From: Xylanibacter brevis ATCC 19188
Lineage (GTDB): Bacteria > Bacteroidota > Bacteroidia > Bacteroidales > Bacteroidaceae
Assembly: GCF_000621725.1 (NCBI RefSeq)
Contig: NZ_KK211333.1
Span: forward strand, 135,181 to 199,180
Reading direction: 5' to 3'
DNA: 64,000 nucleotides
How positions within the stretch are numbered: the first letter of the stretch is position 1; each line of letters starts with the position of its first letter. The notes under the pieces are model-generated. The model was given only the letters and a program-made list of their open reading frames with translations, searched no databases and had not been told where the DNA came from. Shown here one piece after another: positions 45,733-55,590 of the stretch. Made by a program: the position numbers and the translations under genes.

Positions 45733-47210
45733 GAAACATACTATTACTACTTGCTTTGCTGCTGACATCAACGGCAAATGCACAACAGAAAAGGGAATTT
45801 CGTGGTGCCTGGATACAATGTGTCAACGGCCAGTTTCAGGGCATGGGCACTAAGAAAATGCAGGAGACCCTGGTTTACCAGTTGAACGAACTGCAAAAGG
45901 ATGGTGTGAATGCCATCATCTTCCAGGTTCGTCCTGAGTGCGATGCGCTCTATCCAAGCAAATTCGAACCGTGGAGTCGTTTTCTCACAGGACAGCAGGG
46001 TAAGGCTCCTAGTCCTTATTGGGATCCTCTGCAGTGGATGATTGACCAGTGTCATGCTCGTGGTATGGAGTTGCATGCTTGGATTAATCCTTATCGTGCT
46101 AAGACGAAGGGTACTACAGCTCTTGCTACGAGTCATGTGGCTATTCAGCACCCTGAGCGTTGCTTTGATTACGATGGGCTGAAGATTCTGAATCCTGGCA
46201 TCCCAGAGAACCGCGACTTTATCTGTATGGTGGCAAAGGATATCGTTTCGCGTTATGATATCGACGGTATCCATATGGACGACTATTTCTATCCTTATCC
46301 TGCCCCAGGCCAGATTATCCCTGATGATGCACAGTATCGTCAGCATTCAAATGGAATCATGGACCGTGGAGATTGGCGAAGATATAACGTGAACCTATTT
46401 ATCAAGCAGTTCTATGAAACAGTTCACGAAACGAAGCCATGGGTAAAAGTGGGTATCTCACCATTCGGCATCTATCGTAACAAGAAAAATGCTGCTATCG
46501 GTAGCAACACCAATGGTCTGCAGAACTATGATGATCTATATGCAGATGTGTTATTATGGATTAATAATGGCTGGTTGGACTATTGTGTACCTCAGATTTA
46601 TTGGGAGATTGGAAATCGTGCAGCTGACTATGATACATTGATTCGCTGGTGGAATCAGTATGCAGGAGGACGTCCCCTGTTTATTGGTGAGGATATTGAA
46701 AGAACCGTAAAACATGCTGATCCTAGTAATCCAAGTCAGAATCAGCAGCTAGCTAAGCAGCGCCTTCATCAGCAGATGCGCAACGTGAAAGGTACGGTCT
46801 TGTGGTATGCAAAAGCTGCTGTAGATAATACGGGAAACTATGCCACTCAGCTTCGTCAGAATTACTGGCGCTATCCTGCACTACAACCAGAGATGCCATT
46901 TTTGGATAAGAAGGCACCCGGTAAACCTCGTAAAGTAAAGCCAGTTTGGACTCAGGATGGTTATGTGCTGTTTTGGACTGCTCCAAAAGGCAAACAGTGG
47001 GGTGATGTGGCAACAAAGTATGTCGTATATTGTTTTGCTAAAGGAGAAAAGTTGAATACCAATGACCCTTCAAAGATCGTAACAATCACAACGAATACGT
47101 TTTATAAGCTTCCTTACAAGAACGGAAATCAAGCCTATACCTATGTGGTGACAGCTCTTGACCGTATGCAAAATGAGAGTAAGGTGGCTAAGAAAACAGT
47201 AAAGCTATAA
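45729..47210 (+). CDS. Secreted GH10-like glycosyl hydrolase (GHL10 family)
   Basis: A 493-residue protein with a signal peptide (about residues 1-18, ILLLLALLLTSTANAQ). The glycosyl-hydrolase-like GHL10 barrel follows: FRGAWIQCVNGQF, GVNAIIFQVRPECDALYPS, GMELHAWINPYRAK, YDIDGIHMDDYFYPYP and WVKVGISPFGIYRN. A fibronectin-like C-terminal segment (about 400-490) ends the protein. Characterised relatives act on peptidoglycan glycan strands, so a cell-wall role is possible, but the substrate is not shown. Last gene of the operon. Confidence 0.9.
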   Translation: MRNILLLLALLLTSTANAQQKREFRGAWIQCVNGQFQGMGTKKMQETLVYQLNELQKDGVNAIIFQVRPECDALYPSKFEPWSRFLTGQQGKAPSPYWDPLQWMIDQCHARGMELHAWINPYRAKTKGTTALATSHVAIQHPERCFDYDGLKILNPGIPENRDFICMVAKDIVSRYDIDGIHMDDYFYPYPAPGQIIPDDAQYRQHSNGIMDRGDWRRYNVNLFIKQFYETVHETKPWVKVGISPFGIYRNKKNAAIGSNTNGLQNYDDLYADVLLWINNGWLDYCVPQIYWEIGNRAADYDTLIRWWNQYAGGRPLFIGEDIERTVKHADPSNPSQNQQLAKQRLHQQMRNVKGTVLWYAKAAVDNTGNYATQLRQNYWRYPALQPEMPFLDKKAPGKPRKVKPVWTQDGYVLFWTAPKGKQWGDVATKYVVYCFAKGEKLNTNDPSKIVTITTNTFYKLPYKNGNQAYTYVVTALDRMQNESKVAKKTVKL

Positions 47211-47259
47211 CCTTGGACAAGTTTTACGAAATTAAGTTTTAAAGTATATATAAAGTAGA

Positions 47260-47281
47260 AGCCCTGCCAAAAGGCAGGGCT
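47260..47281 (+). terminator. Hairpin terminator between convergent operons
   Basis: A perfect 9-bp stem AGCCCTGCC (47260-47268) and GGCAGGGCT (47273-47281) with an AAAA loop lies between the GH10-like gene and the end of rpmA. The T tract is weak, so it may act in both directions. Confidence 0.8.
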
Positions 47282-47321
47282 CTATTGTTTGTTTGGAATA
47301 AGTGTTTTGTTTGTAAGTTGG

Positions 47322-47585
47322 TTAAGCTTCAGCTGCTGGAATTACTGAAACAACGCTCTTATCGCGCTTGCCCTTGTGGAAGTTAACTGTTCCATCAATG
47401 AGAGCGTACAGAGTATCGTCTTTACCAATACCAACGCCGTTACCGGGATTGTGCTTTGTACCGCGCTGGCGAACAATAATGTTGCCTGCTTCTACTTTCT
47501 GGCCACCCCAGATCTTAACGCCAAGTCGCTGAGCAGCACTCTCGCGACCGTTCTTAGAACTACCTACACCTTTTTTATGTGCCAT
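47322..47585 (-). CDS. rpmA: 50S ribosomal protein L27 (bL27)
   Basis: An 87-residue large-subunit protein. [20 protein letters not shown] is the standard start, with [21 protein letters not shown] following. The N terminus begins directly with AHKKG, so no cleaved Firmicutes-type extension is present. It lies 19 bp after rplU, and the two form a conserved operon. Confidence 0.97.
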   Translation of the reverse strand: MAHKKGVGSSKNGRESAAQRLGVKIWGGQKVEAGNIIVRQRGTKHNPGNGVGIGKDDTLYALIDGTVNFHKGKRDKSVVSVIPAAEA

Positions 47586-47604
47586 TTTCTGTTCCTCCTA
47601 CGTT

Positions 47605-47922
47605 TTAAGCGACTACCTGCTTGATTACTACTTCTGTGAACTGTTCGCGGTGACCGTTCTTCTTGCGGAAGTCCTTGCGGCGCTTCATCTTGAAAACGAT
47701 GACCTTGTCGCCCTTAACGAGCGGGTTCACTACTTCTACTACTACCTTTGCACCTTCTACGGTGGGTGCGCCAACCTTGACAGCGCCGTCGGTATCAACG
47801 AGCAGCACCTTGTCAAATTCAACAGTCTTGCCTGCCTCTACATCCTTGATGTGATGCACGAAGAGCTTTTTGCCCTCCTCAGCCTTGAACTGCTGACCCT
47901 GAATTTCTACAATTGCGTACAT
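47605..47922 (-). CDS. rplU: 50S ribosomal protein L21 (bL21)
   Basis: A 105-residue protein starting [21 protein letters not shown] longer in-frame reading to 47979 would add 19 residues that are not found in bL21 and would start inside the leader hairpins, so the ATG at 47922 is chosen. [20 protein letters not shown] is the typical basic C-terminal end. The gene precedes rpmA and has its own promoter with a structured leader of about 85 nt. Confidence 0.96.
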   Translation of the reverse strand: MYAIVEIQGQQFKAEEGKKLFVHHIKDVEAGKTVEFDKVLLVDTDGAVKVGAPTVEGAKVVVEVVNPLVKGDKVIVFKMKRRKDFRKKNGHREQFTEVVIKQVVA

Positions 47923-47951
47923 TATGTTTTTATTTGTAAATAGGGGTTTTT

Positions 47952-47977
47952 CCGCAAGGCGGTGTACGTTCGTACAC
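47952..47977 (-). promoter_or_regulatory. Structured 5' leader of rplU
   Basis: Two hairpins sit between the promoter and the start codon: GTGTACG-aa-CGTACAC (47962-47977, perfect) and CCGC-aag-GCGG (47952-47962). They could be the autoregulatory site for L21, as ribosomal leaders often are. No known family could be confirmed. Confidence 0.6.
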
Positions 47978-48011
47978 ACTTCACCCAGCCTCCACGGACT
48001 CTTTCGGGGTG

Positions 48012-48041
48012 CAAAGGTACTGCTTTTATTCCATTATACAA
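48012..48041 (-). promoter_or_regulatory. Promoter of rplU-rpmA
   Basis: On the minus strand, TTG (48041-48039) and TACCTTTG (48019-48012) are spaced by 19 bp. The -7 box is a perfect match. Confidence 0.8.
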
Positions 48042-48089
48042 GGTGTGTAATTGATATTTTTTATTAGTATTAGTATTATTTAACTTAAA

Positions 48090-48188
48090 ATCCATATATA
48101 AAGCGAAAGCGATGGACTTCACAGTCAATCGCTTTATCTTCAATAGGTATTAGCTCTTTTAAGGTAAAAAGATTGTTTTCAGGATAAC
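48090..48188 (-). ncRNA. Candidate small RNA or long leader upstream of rplU
   Basis: A transcript from the promoter at 48194-48225 would start near 48188. After about 50 nt it meets a hairpin at 48106-48135: 8 bp AAAGCGAT/ATCGCTTT, one mismatch, then GACT/AGTC around a GTGA loop. No reading frame of note lies in it. The run after the hairpin is U-rich but not a clean terminator, so the RNA may instead be an alternative rplU leader of about 265 nt. Confidence 0.4.
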
Positions 48189-48193
48189 GTTGA

Positions 48194-48225
48194 CAAAGGT
48201 ATGTTTTTTTTTTGAAGTCTCCAAA
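48194..48225 (-). promoter_or_regulatory. Orphan promoter upstream of rplU
   Basis: On the minus strand, TTTG (48225-48222) and TACCTTTG (48201-48194) are 20 bp apart, a full consensus match with no gene start directly downstream. Confidence 0.75.
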
Positions 48226-48305
48226 CTTTTCTTTAATTATTTTTTGTTTTTTTTATTGTGTGGGAACACAATATCTTGATTTATGATTTGGAGACGTGAA
48301 AAAAA

Positions 48306-50039
48306 TTATTTTTTGTTTTTATTGAGCTTTTTGAGTCTGCGTTGGGCATCCCCGCACTCAGGATAGAGCTCTAATGCTTTCTGGTAATTACGTATAGCAG
48401 CCTCTGTCATGTGCTCCTGTTCGCACTCTTTACCCAGTAGTGTATATTCTGCGGCTAAGCGTCTCAAGATGGCCTGTTGGGCATCTAGTTGTGACTTAAG
48501 CGTCGCTATTTCATCTTTCTGTTTATTAATGATTTCCAGCTTATGGCGTATATATCGCTGTGCAGTGGGTTTCTCTATGTCGTAGCGACTATGGATAGCT
48601 TTGAAAAAGTTGTCCAAAAAACGTTTGAAATCACCGCGGTCAAATGCATGGATGGCATCGCGATATTCTCGATCGGCCTTTCCTGCCTGTAGGGCTTGGT
48701 TGATCAATGTCTGATTGTTGTATTGTCGAGCAAACTGTACGACTTCGGCTCTGACGAAGATGTCTTGTTGACGAATAGGGGCCACCAGTGAAATGCCTTG
48801 TAATGATGTGCATCGCGACAAGGCTACATAGGTTTGTCCCCCAGCGAAGGCGCCACTAGTGAAGTCGATAGATACTCTGTTGAAAGTGAGGCCCTGACTC
48901 TTATGGACGGTGATGGCCCATGCCAAGCGAATGGGAAACTGTTCGTAGGTGCCCAGCAGTTGCTCTTCAATCTTCTGCTCTTTTTCATTGAAAGTATAGC
49001 GCATGTTCTCCCATATCTCGCGTTCTACATCGAAGTCGTGTCCTTCTTCGTCAGCAATGCTGATGATGCCTGTTTCCTCATCGATACCAGTGATGATGCC
49101 AAGAGTGCCATTGACCCATCGTTTTTCCTTGTCGTTCTTGATAAAGATAATTTGAGCCCCAAGTTTTAGTTGTAGTTCCATGGGGGTGGGGAGGGACGAC
49201 TCAGGGAAGTCTCCCTTGATATTGCCATAGAACACGCTTGGCAGGCCCTCTAGTTTGCTAAGATGTTGCTCGTTGATGTAGTCAACAGTATCTCTGCGTG
49301 TAGCCAATGTAATGGATAGACGATGCTCTTGAGCTGTATTTTCTTCTTCTGCATACTTAACTCTTTCATTAAGTGCTGCCAGATCTTGTCTTGTCGTCTG
49401 GTTCTGCCTAATGCGGTCCAGCATTGCAATAAAGTTGCTATCTTTTTGTCTATAGACCTTGATAAGTTCTATGCTAACAAGTTGAATGTTTTGCCATACT
49501 TTTGCATTGAAGAAATAGGCCGAAGGATAGAAGGGATACATCAATTGGCGTTCCTCTTCCTTAAGAACGGGCTCCAACTGATAGATGTCGCCTACAAGTA
49601 AAAGTTGCTTGCCTCCAAATGGATCGTTATTTCGGGTGTAGATACGTAGCACTTTGTCAATGAAGTCGATGATGTCTGCACGTACCATTGAAATTTCATC
49701 GATGATGATGAGTTCTATCTCGCGAATGAGTTTCCTTTGTTCACTTGTATATTTCAATGTCTCTTTGATGTGCCGACGGTCGTATCTGGTATCGTTTGGT
49801 AGCAATGGATGAAACGGTAGCTTAAAGAAACTATGTAATGTGGATCCACCAGCATTAATGGCAGCAATACCTGTTGGCGCAAGAATAACATTCTTTTTCT
49901 TTGTATGTTTGGCTACGTAACGCAAGAACGTAGATTTACCGGTGCCCGCTTTTCCTGTGAGAAAAAGAGAGCACCGGGTATGATTGATAATTTGAAGGGC
50001 ATCCTGCCACTCCTTATTGTCTAAGTCAAGTTCTTCCAT
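48306..50039 (-). CDS. Pif1-like superfamily 1B helicase with TPR tail
   Basis: A 577-residue helicase. Walker A is FLTGKAGTGKST (about residues 27-38), Walker B is IELIIIDEISMVRAD, LLVGDIYQLEPV is motif III, and WAITVHKSQGLTFNRVSIDF with YVALSRCTSLQGI are the RecD/Pif1-type motifs V and VI. The last 120 residues contain a coiled coil (KDEIATLKSQLDAQQAILRR) and a TPR-like repeat (AAIRNYQKALELYPECGDAQ). Pif1-type enzymes move 5' to 3' and unwind R-loops and G-quadruplexes; the precise role here is unknown. It starts 9 bp before the end of the PBP gene. Confidence 0.9.
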   Translation of the reverse strand: MEELDLDNKEWQDALQIINHTRCSLFLTGKAGTGKSTFLRYVAKHTKKKNVILAPTGIAAINAGGSTLHSFFKLPFHPLLPNDTRYDRRHIKETLKYTSEQRKLIREIELIIIDEISMVRADIIDFIDKVLRIYTRNNDPFGGKQLLLVGDIYQLEPVLKEEERQLMYPFYPSAYFFNAKVWQNIQLVSIELIKVYRQKDSNFIAMLDRIRQNQTTRQDLAALNERVKYAEEENTAQEHRLSITLATRRDTVDYINEQHLSKLEGLPSVFYGNIKGDFPESSLPTPMELQLKLGAQIIFIKNDKEKRWVNGTLGIITGIDEETGIISIADEEGHDFDVEREIWENMRYTFNEKEQKIEEQLLGTYEQFPIRLAWAITVHKSQGLTFNRVSIDFTSGAFAGGQTYVALSRCTSLQGISLVAPIRQQDIFVRAEVVQFARQYNNQTLINQALQAGKADREYRDAIHAFDRGDFKRFLDNFFKAIHSRYDIEKPTAQRYIRHKLEIINKQKDEIATLKSQLDAQQAILRRLAAEYTLLGKECEQEHMTEAAIRNYQKALELYPECGDAQRRLKKLNKNKK

Positions 50040-50048
50040 GTAGCGGTG

Positions 50049-52469
50049 TTATTCCGTTGTTGATGGGGTGTTTCCTTCGTTTGCAGATGCTTTGGCGGCA
50101 TCAATATCCTCATTTATTTGTTCGTCGACAGCAGTCGAGTCTTCTTGAAGGCTATCGGGTACTTCGTAGTAGTAGCCTCCCTCGTACATACTTGGAGTTA
50201 TATTTTTATCGTGACAAGGATTAAACTTGGTTCGATAATCTTTGAAAGCAGGATCGCTGAGAACAGCTTTGTAAAACTTGCCGCAAATTGGTAGAGCCGT
50301 GACTCCACCTTGGCCAAGTGCACCAGTGCGGAAGTGAATGGCGCGATATTCGCCACCAACCCAAGCACCGCAAACAAGTTTTGGACTGACGCCTACAAAC
50401 CATGCATCAGAATGATTGTTGGAAGTTCCGGTCTTGCCACCAAAATCGGTGTCTGTAAATTGGCTGACATACTGATTCAAAGCCCAACTGGTTCCGTGCA
50501 AGCCTCCCATCAACATTTGTTGCATGAAGAAGGAACTGCGATAGCTTACAGCCTCTTGAGTCTTCTCTTTTGACTTGTATATCTCGTTGCCATCACGATC
50601 CAGAATGCGTGTAACAAAGACAGGTTCGTGCATTTGTCCGTCGTTGGCGATGGTGGCATACGAATTTACCAGTTCCAGTAGGTTTACGTCGCTAGCACCC
50701 AGAGCTAAGGCTGGTACTACCTGAAGATTGCTCTTGATTCCCATTCGATGAGCCGTTTTTGCAACTTTGTCAATGCCAACCTCCTGTCCCAGTCTTGCAG
50801 CAATCGTATTGATACTCTTGGCAAAAGCTGCTTTCAGCGGCATGTCAGCTCCAGAGGTGATGCCATCGGCATTGTGTGGCATCCAGTTAACCTCTTGATT
50901 TTTCTCTTTGTCCCATACTTTGATGCTGAGATACGTGTCTGTACGTGTATCGACGGGGGTGAGCCCCTGGTTCATAGCTTCTGTATAAACAAAGAGTTTA
51001 AAGGTTGAGCCAGGTTGACGCATAGCGGTAACCTTGTCGTATTTCCAGGATTTAAAATCCAAGTCGCCAACCCATGCTTTGATATGTCCGGTGTGTGGCT
51101 CCATTGCCACAAATCCACAATGCATGAAATGTACCATGTAGCGGATGCTATCCAGGGTGCTCATTTCGCGTTCAATCTCTCCATCGTAGCTAAACAGCTT
51201 TACGGGGTGAGGTTGATTCAAATAGTATTCAATTGAGTCAGGGTCATTGGGAAATTTGTTTTTCAGAGCCTTGTAATGTGAGGTTCTCTTTGCAATATTC
51301 TCAATGAAATTGGGTATTTCCCTATTTTGTTCGTCGCGCCAAGGATTGGTGTTGCCCCAGTGATTGTTAAAGCTGGTCTGCACATGTTTCATTTGTTCCA
51401 AGGCAGCATCCTCAGCATATTTCTGCATGCGGGTGTCAATGGTGGTATAGATTTTCAAACCATCGGTGTAGAGATCATATCCATTTTCGTTGCACCAATC
51501 TTTCAGATGGCTTGCCAATGCTTCGCGGAAATAGTTCGCCTGTCCGTCATAGGCATTTTCAACTGAATAGTCCAGATCAATGTTTTTTACGCTTAACGTG
51601 TCGAACTGTTCTTTGGTCAGATGTCCATGCTGAAGCATGTTGTCAAGTACTACATTTCTGCGATTCAAACTATTTTGTGGGTTCAGTCTGGGATTGTAGT
51701 AAGTTGTGGCTTTCAGCATACCAACCAGGATGGCAGCTTGTTCTGGCTTCAGATTTTTAGGCGTAATGCCAAAGTAAGTCTTACATGCCGTCTTAATACC
51801 ATAGGCGTTTGAGCCAAAATCTACCGTATTGGCATACATGGTAAGTATTTCGTTCTTGTCGAAATAGACCTCTAATTTAACAGCAGTAATCCATTCCTTT
51901 GTCTTCATTATCAGCATCTTAACGCCAGGAATGTTTCCCAGTAATCCAGTAGAGTATTCGGTGCGAACACGGAAGAGGTTCTTGGCCAACTGTTGGGTGA
52001 TGGTTGAAGCACCGCGTGCTTCACCATGGATGACATAGTCTTTTAGTGCAGCGCCAAAAGCAGGGAAGTCGATGCCGAAGTGATGGTAGTAGCGCTCGTC
52101 CTCGGTGTCAATCAGAGCTTGCCAGAATACAGGATTGACATCTTCAAATGTGACGGGGGTTCTATTCTCGCTAAAGAATTTACCAATCAACACATCATCA
52201 GCACTGTAAATCTCAGATGCTTGCGCAGGACGAGTGTTTATGATCGTTGACATGCTTGGCGATTTGCCGAACAGCCAGAATAAATTGATATCCACAGCTC
52301 CCATGTATAACAGCATAAGAACGATGAAGGATCCAATGGTCGATACCATTTTGATATACCAGGGGCGTCCCTTGAATATACCAATGTACCAAGAGATAAA
52401 TTTTTTAGAGTAGAACTTCCCCTTTTCTATGATCTGTTTTGTCTTGTTCACGACTTCTGTTCTATTCAT
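50049..52469 (-). CDS. Bifunctional penicillin-binding protein 1A
   Basis: An 806-residue class A PBP that polymerises and cross-links peptidoglycan. One membrane anchor covers about residues 40-58. The GT51 glycosyltransferase domain has the catalytic Glu123 in [28 protein letters not shown] and [14 protein letters not shown]. The transpeptidase domain has [20 protein letters not shown] (nucleophile Ser in STFK), SINT and [15 protein letters not shown]. An acidic C-terminal tail follows. The start codon overlaps the miaA stop by 4 bp. It could be called mrcA or ponA. Confidence 0.95.
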   Translation of the reverse strand: MNRTEVVNKTKQIIEKGKFYSKKFISWYIGIFKGRPWYIKMVSTIGSFIVLMLLYMGAVDINLFWLFGKSPSMSTIINTRPAQASEIYSADDVLIGKFFSENRTPVTFEDVNPVFWQALIDTEDERYYHHFGIDFPAFGAALKDYVIHGEARGASTITQQLAKNLFRVRTEYSTGLLGNIPGVKMLIMKTKEWITAVKLEVYFDKNEILTMYANTVDFGSNAYGIKTACKTYFGITPKNLKPEQAAILVGMLKATTYYNPRLNPQNSLNRRNVVLDNMLQHGHLTKEQFDTLSVKNIDLDYSVENAYDGQANYFREALASHLKDWCNENGYDLYTDGLKIYTTIDTRMQKYAEDAALEQMKHVQTSFNNHWGNTNPWRDEQNREIPNFIENIAKRTSHYKALKNKFPNDPDSIEYYLNQPHPVKLFSYDGEIEREMSTLDSIRYMVHFMHCGFVAMEPHTGHIKAWVGDLDFKSWKYDKVTAMRQPGSTFKLFVYTEAMNQGLTPVDTRTDTYLSIKVWDKEKNQEVNWMPHNADGITSGADMPLKAAFAKSINTIAARLGQEVGIDKVAKTAHRMGIKSNLQVVPALALGASDVNLLELVNSYATIANDGQMHEPVFVTRILDRDGNEIYKSKEKTQEAVSYRSSFFMQQMLMGGLHGTSWALNQYVSQFTDTDFGGKTGTSNNHSDAWFVGVSPKLVCGAWVGGEYRAIHFRTGALGQGGVTALPICGKFYKAVLSDPAFKDYRTKFNPCHDKNITPSMYEGGYYYEVPDSLQEDSTAVDEQINEDIDAAKASANEGNTPSTTE

Positions 52470-53386
52470 GATTGCTGAATGATATAATTATAAATGTCGT
52501 CTTCTATGTTTTGAATTTGTTTGTTGCTGTCGAGTGTGAACCACTTCATCTCTGGATCTTTCTTGTACCAGGTGAGTTGCTTGCGGGCATATCTTCGGGT
52601 ATTGCCTTTAATGCGTTCTACGGCTTCATCTAGTGACCAAGTGCCTTCCAAATATGTAAATAGCTCTTTGTAGCCAACGGTATTTAGCGCGTTAAGGTCT
52701 CTCTCTGCGTATAGCATTTTAGCCTCCTCTAGAAAACCGTCTTGCATCATGTTATCTACACGCTGATTGATGCGACTATACAACTCCTCACGATCTCTTG
52801 TTAGACCGATCTTTATAATTTTAAATGGGCGCTCTCGTTTCTGATTTGTGCGGAATGAAGAATAAGTACGTCCCGTCATGTGACATATCTCCAGAGCATG
52901 TACAACACGTCGTGGATTCTGTTTGTCCACGATGGCATAATGCTCTGGGTCTAAACTCTTCAACTCCTCACAGAGCTTTTCCAACCCCTCCTCTGCCAGA
53001 CGTCGCTTCAATAGATTACGTGTCTCGTCGTCAACAGTAGGGATGTCGTCAATGCCATTGCATACGGCATCAATATACATCATGCTGCCACCTGTGAGTA
53101 GGGCATAATCAGATGTTTTAAAGAGTTCTTGAAGAAGTTTTAAAACATCTTCTTCGTACATAGAAGCGCTGTAGTAATCCTCTAGGTTTAGTTGGCCAAC
53201 AAAATAATGTCGCACCTGCTGAAGTTGTGCTTCAGTAGGTGCGGCAGTGCCAATAGATAGCTTGCGGAATATTTGTCGAGAGTCAGCATTGATAATAGGA
53301 ATGCCAAATCTTTTGGCAATTTCAATGCACAACTCAGTCTTTCCGACAGCTGTTGGGCCAGTGATGACTATCAGCGTTTTTGCCAA
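52466..53386 (-). CDS. miaA: tRNA dimethylallyltransferase
   Basis: MiaA adds a dimethylallyl group to A37 of tRNAs that read UNN codons. The 306-residue protein has the P-loop GPTAVGKT (residues 10-17), [33 protein letters not shown], and [12 protein letters not shown] with [11 protein letters not shown] near the C terminus. It lies in a run with PBP1A downstream and lpxA upstream, a common layout in this phylum. Confidence 0.96.
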   Translation of the reverse strand: MAKTLIVITGPTAVGKTELCIEIAKRFGIPIINADSRQIFRKLSIGTAAPTEAQLQQVRHYFVGQLNLEDYYSASMYEEDVLKLLQELFKTSDYALLTGGSMMYIDAVCNGIDDIPTVDDETRNLLKRRLAEEGLEKLCEELKSLDPEHYAIVDKQNPRRVVHALEICHMTGRTYSSFRTNQKRERPFKIIKIGLTRDREELYSRINQRVDNMMQDGFLEEAKMLYAERDLNALNTVGYKELFTYLEGTWSLDEAVERIKGNTRRYARKQLTWYKKDPEMKWFTLDSNKQIQNIEDDIYNYIIQQS

Positions 53387-53393
53387 AGTCTTC

Positions 53394-54167
53394 TTATCTA
53401 ATTACGCCTCGTTTTGAATTTTCAAAGAATGAGCAGATATAATCCACTTCTTTAGAGTCGGGATATTTTGCTCGGGCCTCAGCAATACCTTCTTTCAGGA
53501 TACCCTGAGAGTAGATGATGCGATACGTGTCGTGAATCATATCGATAGTCTCATTAGAGAAACCGCGACGACGCAGACCGATAAGGTTCAAGCCGGCATA
53601 GCGGATAGGTTCCTTGCCTGCAATAATATAGGGAGGAATATCCTGGCTCGTACGGCTACCGCCTTGTATCATGACATATCCTCCAACACGGCAGAACTGG
53701 TGGAACAAGACTTCTGCAGAAACAATAGCGCAGTCATCAACCTCAACTTCACCGGCAAACTTTGTGGAATTGCCAATGATACAGCCGTTGCCAATGATAC
53801 AATCATGAGCAATGTGCATGTTTTCCATCAGCAGGTTGTTTGAACCGACTACGGTTTTACCACGACTAGCAGTACCGCGACTGATTGTAACATTCTCACG
53901 GATAGAGTTGTTGTCTCCAACTTCGCATGTTGTTTCCTCGCCTTTGAACTTCAAATCCTGTGGCTTAGTTGAAATTGATGCACCTGGGAAGAACTCGTTA
54001 CCGCTGCCGATACGTGCACCAGTGTGTATGGTAACATTGTTCAGCAGGTGATTATTGTCGCCCATCACTACGTTCTTGTCAATCACGCAGAAAGGACCAA
54101 TGATATTATTGTCTCCCAATTTTGCCTCAGGATCGACAACAGCTAGGGGATGTATTTGATTTGCCAT
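53394..54167 (-). CDS. lpxA: UDP-N-acetylglucosamine O-acyltransferase
   Basis: LpxA starts lipid A synthesis by acylating UDP-GlcNAc. The 257-residue protein is a left-handed beta helix of hexapeptide repeats. The catalytic His121 is in [35 protein letters not shown] is typical of the family, and a helical C-terminal region (about 190-257) ends it. It is part of lpxD-lpxC/fabZ-lpxA, in that transcription order. Confidence 0.96.
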   Translation of the reverse strand: MANQIHPLAVVDPEAKLGDNNIIGPFCVIDKNVVMGDNNHLLNNVTIHTGARIGSGNEFFPGASISTKPQDLKFKGEETTCEVGDNNSIRENVTISRGTASRGKTVVGSNNLLMENMHIAHDCIIGNGCIIGNSTKFAGEVEVDDCAIVSAEVLFHQFCRVGGYVMIQGGSRTSQDIPPYIIAGKEPIRYAGLNLIGLRRRGFSNETIDMIHDTYRIIYSQGILKEGIAEARAKYPDSKEVDYICSFFENSKRGVIR

Positions 54168-54204
54168 TATTTAAATTGTTCTATTATTAAATATCTTCAA
54201 ATCT

Positions 54205-55587
54205 TCACTTGTTCTTAACAATTTGAGCAGTGAAAGTTGCTTCTGACACAATCTTGTCGCCAACGAAAGCATAGCCGTGCATAGTAGAAATACCATGACG
54301 GAGTGGGGCCATCAAATCAACTTTAAAGATCAGGGTGTCTCCAGGTACTACCTTTTGGCGGAACTTCACACCGTCAATCTTCATAAAGTATGTTGACCAA
54401 CGCTCAGGTTCTTCCACACTGTTGAGAACTAACAGACCACCGCACTGTGCCATGGCTTCAATCTGCAGTACACCAGGCATGACGGGCTCCTGTGGGAAGT
54501 GACCAGTGAAGAAGGGCTCATTAGATGTGATATTCTTAACACCAACAATGCTATTGGGACCAATCTCAATCACTTTATCAACCAGCTGCATGGGGTAGCG
54601 GTGTGGCAACAGTTCGCGGATGCGGTTGACATCCATTACCGGCTCTTCGTTTGGATCGTAGGCAGGCGCTTGAATCTCGTGCTTGCGAATCTCCTTACGC
54701 ATTTCGCGTGCGAACTTATTATTAATGGTATGGCCAGGACGTGTAGCAACGATACGTCCCTTTACAGGCTTTCCAATCAGGGCCATGTCACCAATGACAT
54801 CGAGCAGTTTATGACGTGTACACTCGTTGTCCCAAACCAGTGGCTTGTGCTGGATATAACCCAATTCGTTGGCATCACGATGCTCTACGTGCAGCATATC
54901 TGCCAGTGTGTCAAGGCGCTCCTGAGTGGTCTGGCGCTCATAGATGACAATGGCATTGTCAAGGTCTCCACCTTTAATTAAGTTGGCTTGAAGCAGGGGC
55001 TCAATGTCGCGTACAAATACGAATGTGCGAGCAGCTGCAATATCCTCGGGATACTTCTTGATGTCATCGAGTGTGGCAAACTGACTGTGGATGAACTTTG
55101 ATTCAAACGAACACATCGCTGTCAGCGTGAAGTCATCATCGGGAAGGATGGTGATGCACGAGCCAGTGGCTTCGTCTTTAACTTCTATTTTCTTACGAAT
55201 GACATAGTAGTCTTTGGGGGCATTTTGCTCCTCAATACCTATCTCGTTAATCTTCTCTACATATTTGATGGCAGAGCCGTCAAGAATAGGAAACTCAGGA
55301 CCGTTAACCTGTATCAAGCAGTTGTCAACGCCCAAAGCGTAAAGAGCAGAAAGAGCATGCTCAATGGTAGAAACTTTAATATCGCCTTTGCCCAATACCG
55401 TACCACGTTGTGTATCAACAACATTTTCTGCAATGGCATCGATGATAGGCATGCCATCGAGGTCAATACGCTGTATTTTATAGCCGTGGTTCTCTGGTGC
55501 GGGGTTGAATGTTACAGTCAGGCTAAGACCTGTGTGAAGACCTTTTCCGCAAAGCGAGAAACTACCTTTAAGAGTTTTCTGTTTCAT
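54205..55587 (-). CDS. lpxC/fabZ: Fused LpxC deacetylase and FabZ dehydratase
   Basis: A 460-residue fusion typical of Bacteroidota. Residues about 1-300 are the zinc-dependent LpxC deacetylase, the committed step of lipid A synthesis, with His77 in STIEHALSALYALG and the HKLLDVIGDMALIG motif carrying the other zinc ligands. Residues about 315-460 are FabZ, the hydroxyacyl-ACP dehydratase of fatty acid synthesis, with LLPHRYPMQLVDKV and GHFPQEPVMPGVLQIEAMAQ. Fusing the two links the supply of acyl chains with the use of hydroxyacyl-ACP. lpxA and lpxD flank it. Confidence 0.97.
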   Translation of the reverse strand: MKQKTLKGSFSLCGKGLHTGLSLTVTFNPAPENHGYKIQRIDLDGMPIIDAIAENVVDTQRGTVLGKGDIKVSTIEHALSALYALGVDNCLIQVNGPEFPILDGSAIKYVEKINEIGIEEQNAPKDYYVIRKKIEVKDEATGSCITILPDDDFTLTAMCSFESKFIHSQFATLDDIKKYPEDIAAARTFVFVRDIEPLLQANLIKGGDLDNAIVIYERQTTQERLDTLADMLHVEHRDANELGYIQHKPLVWDNECTRHKLLDVIGDMALIGKPVKGRIVATRPGHTINNKFAREMRKEIRKHEIQAPAYDPNEEPVMDVNRIRELLPHRYPMQLVDKVIEIGPNSIVGVKNITSNEPFFTGHFPQEPVMPGVLQIEAMAQCGGLLVLNSVEEPERWSTYFMKIDGVKFRQKVVPGDTLIFKVDLMAPLRHGISTMHGYAFVGDKIVSEATFTAQIVKNK

Positions 55588-55590
55588 ACT

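Noticed and set aside
47923-47979. N-terminal extension of rplU
   Set aside because: The 19 extra codons fall in the hairpin leader and are not part of bL21.
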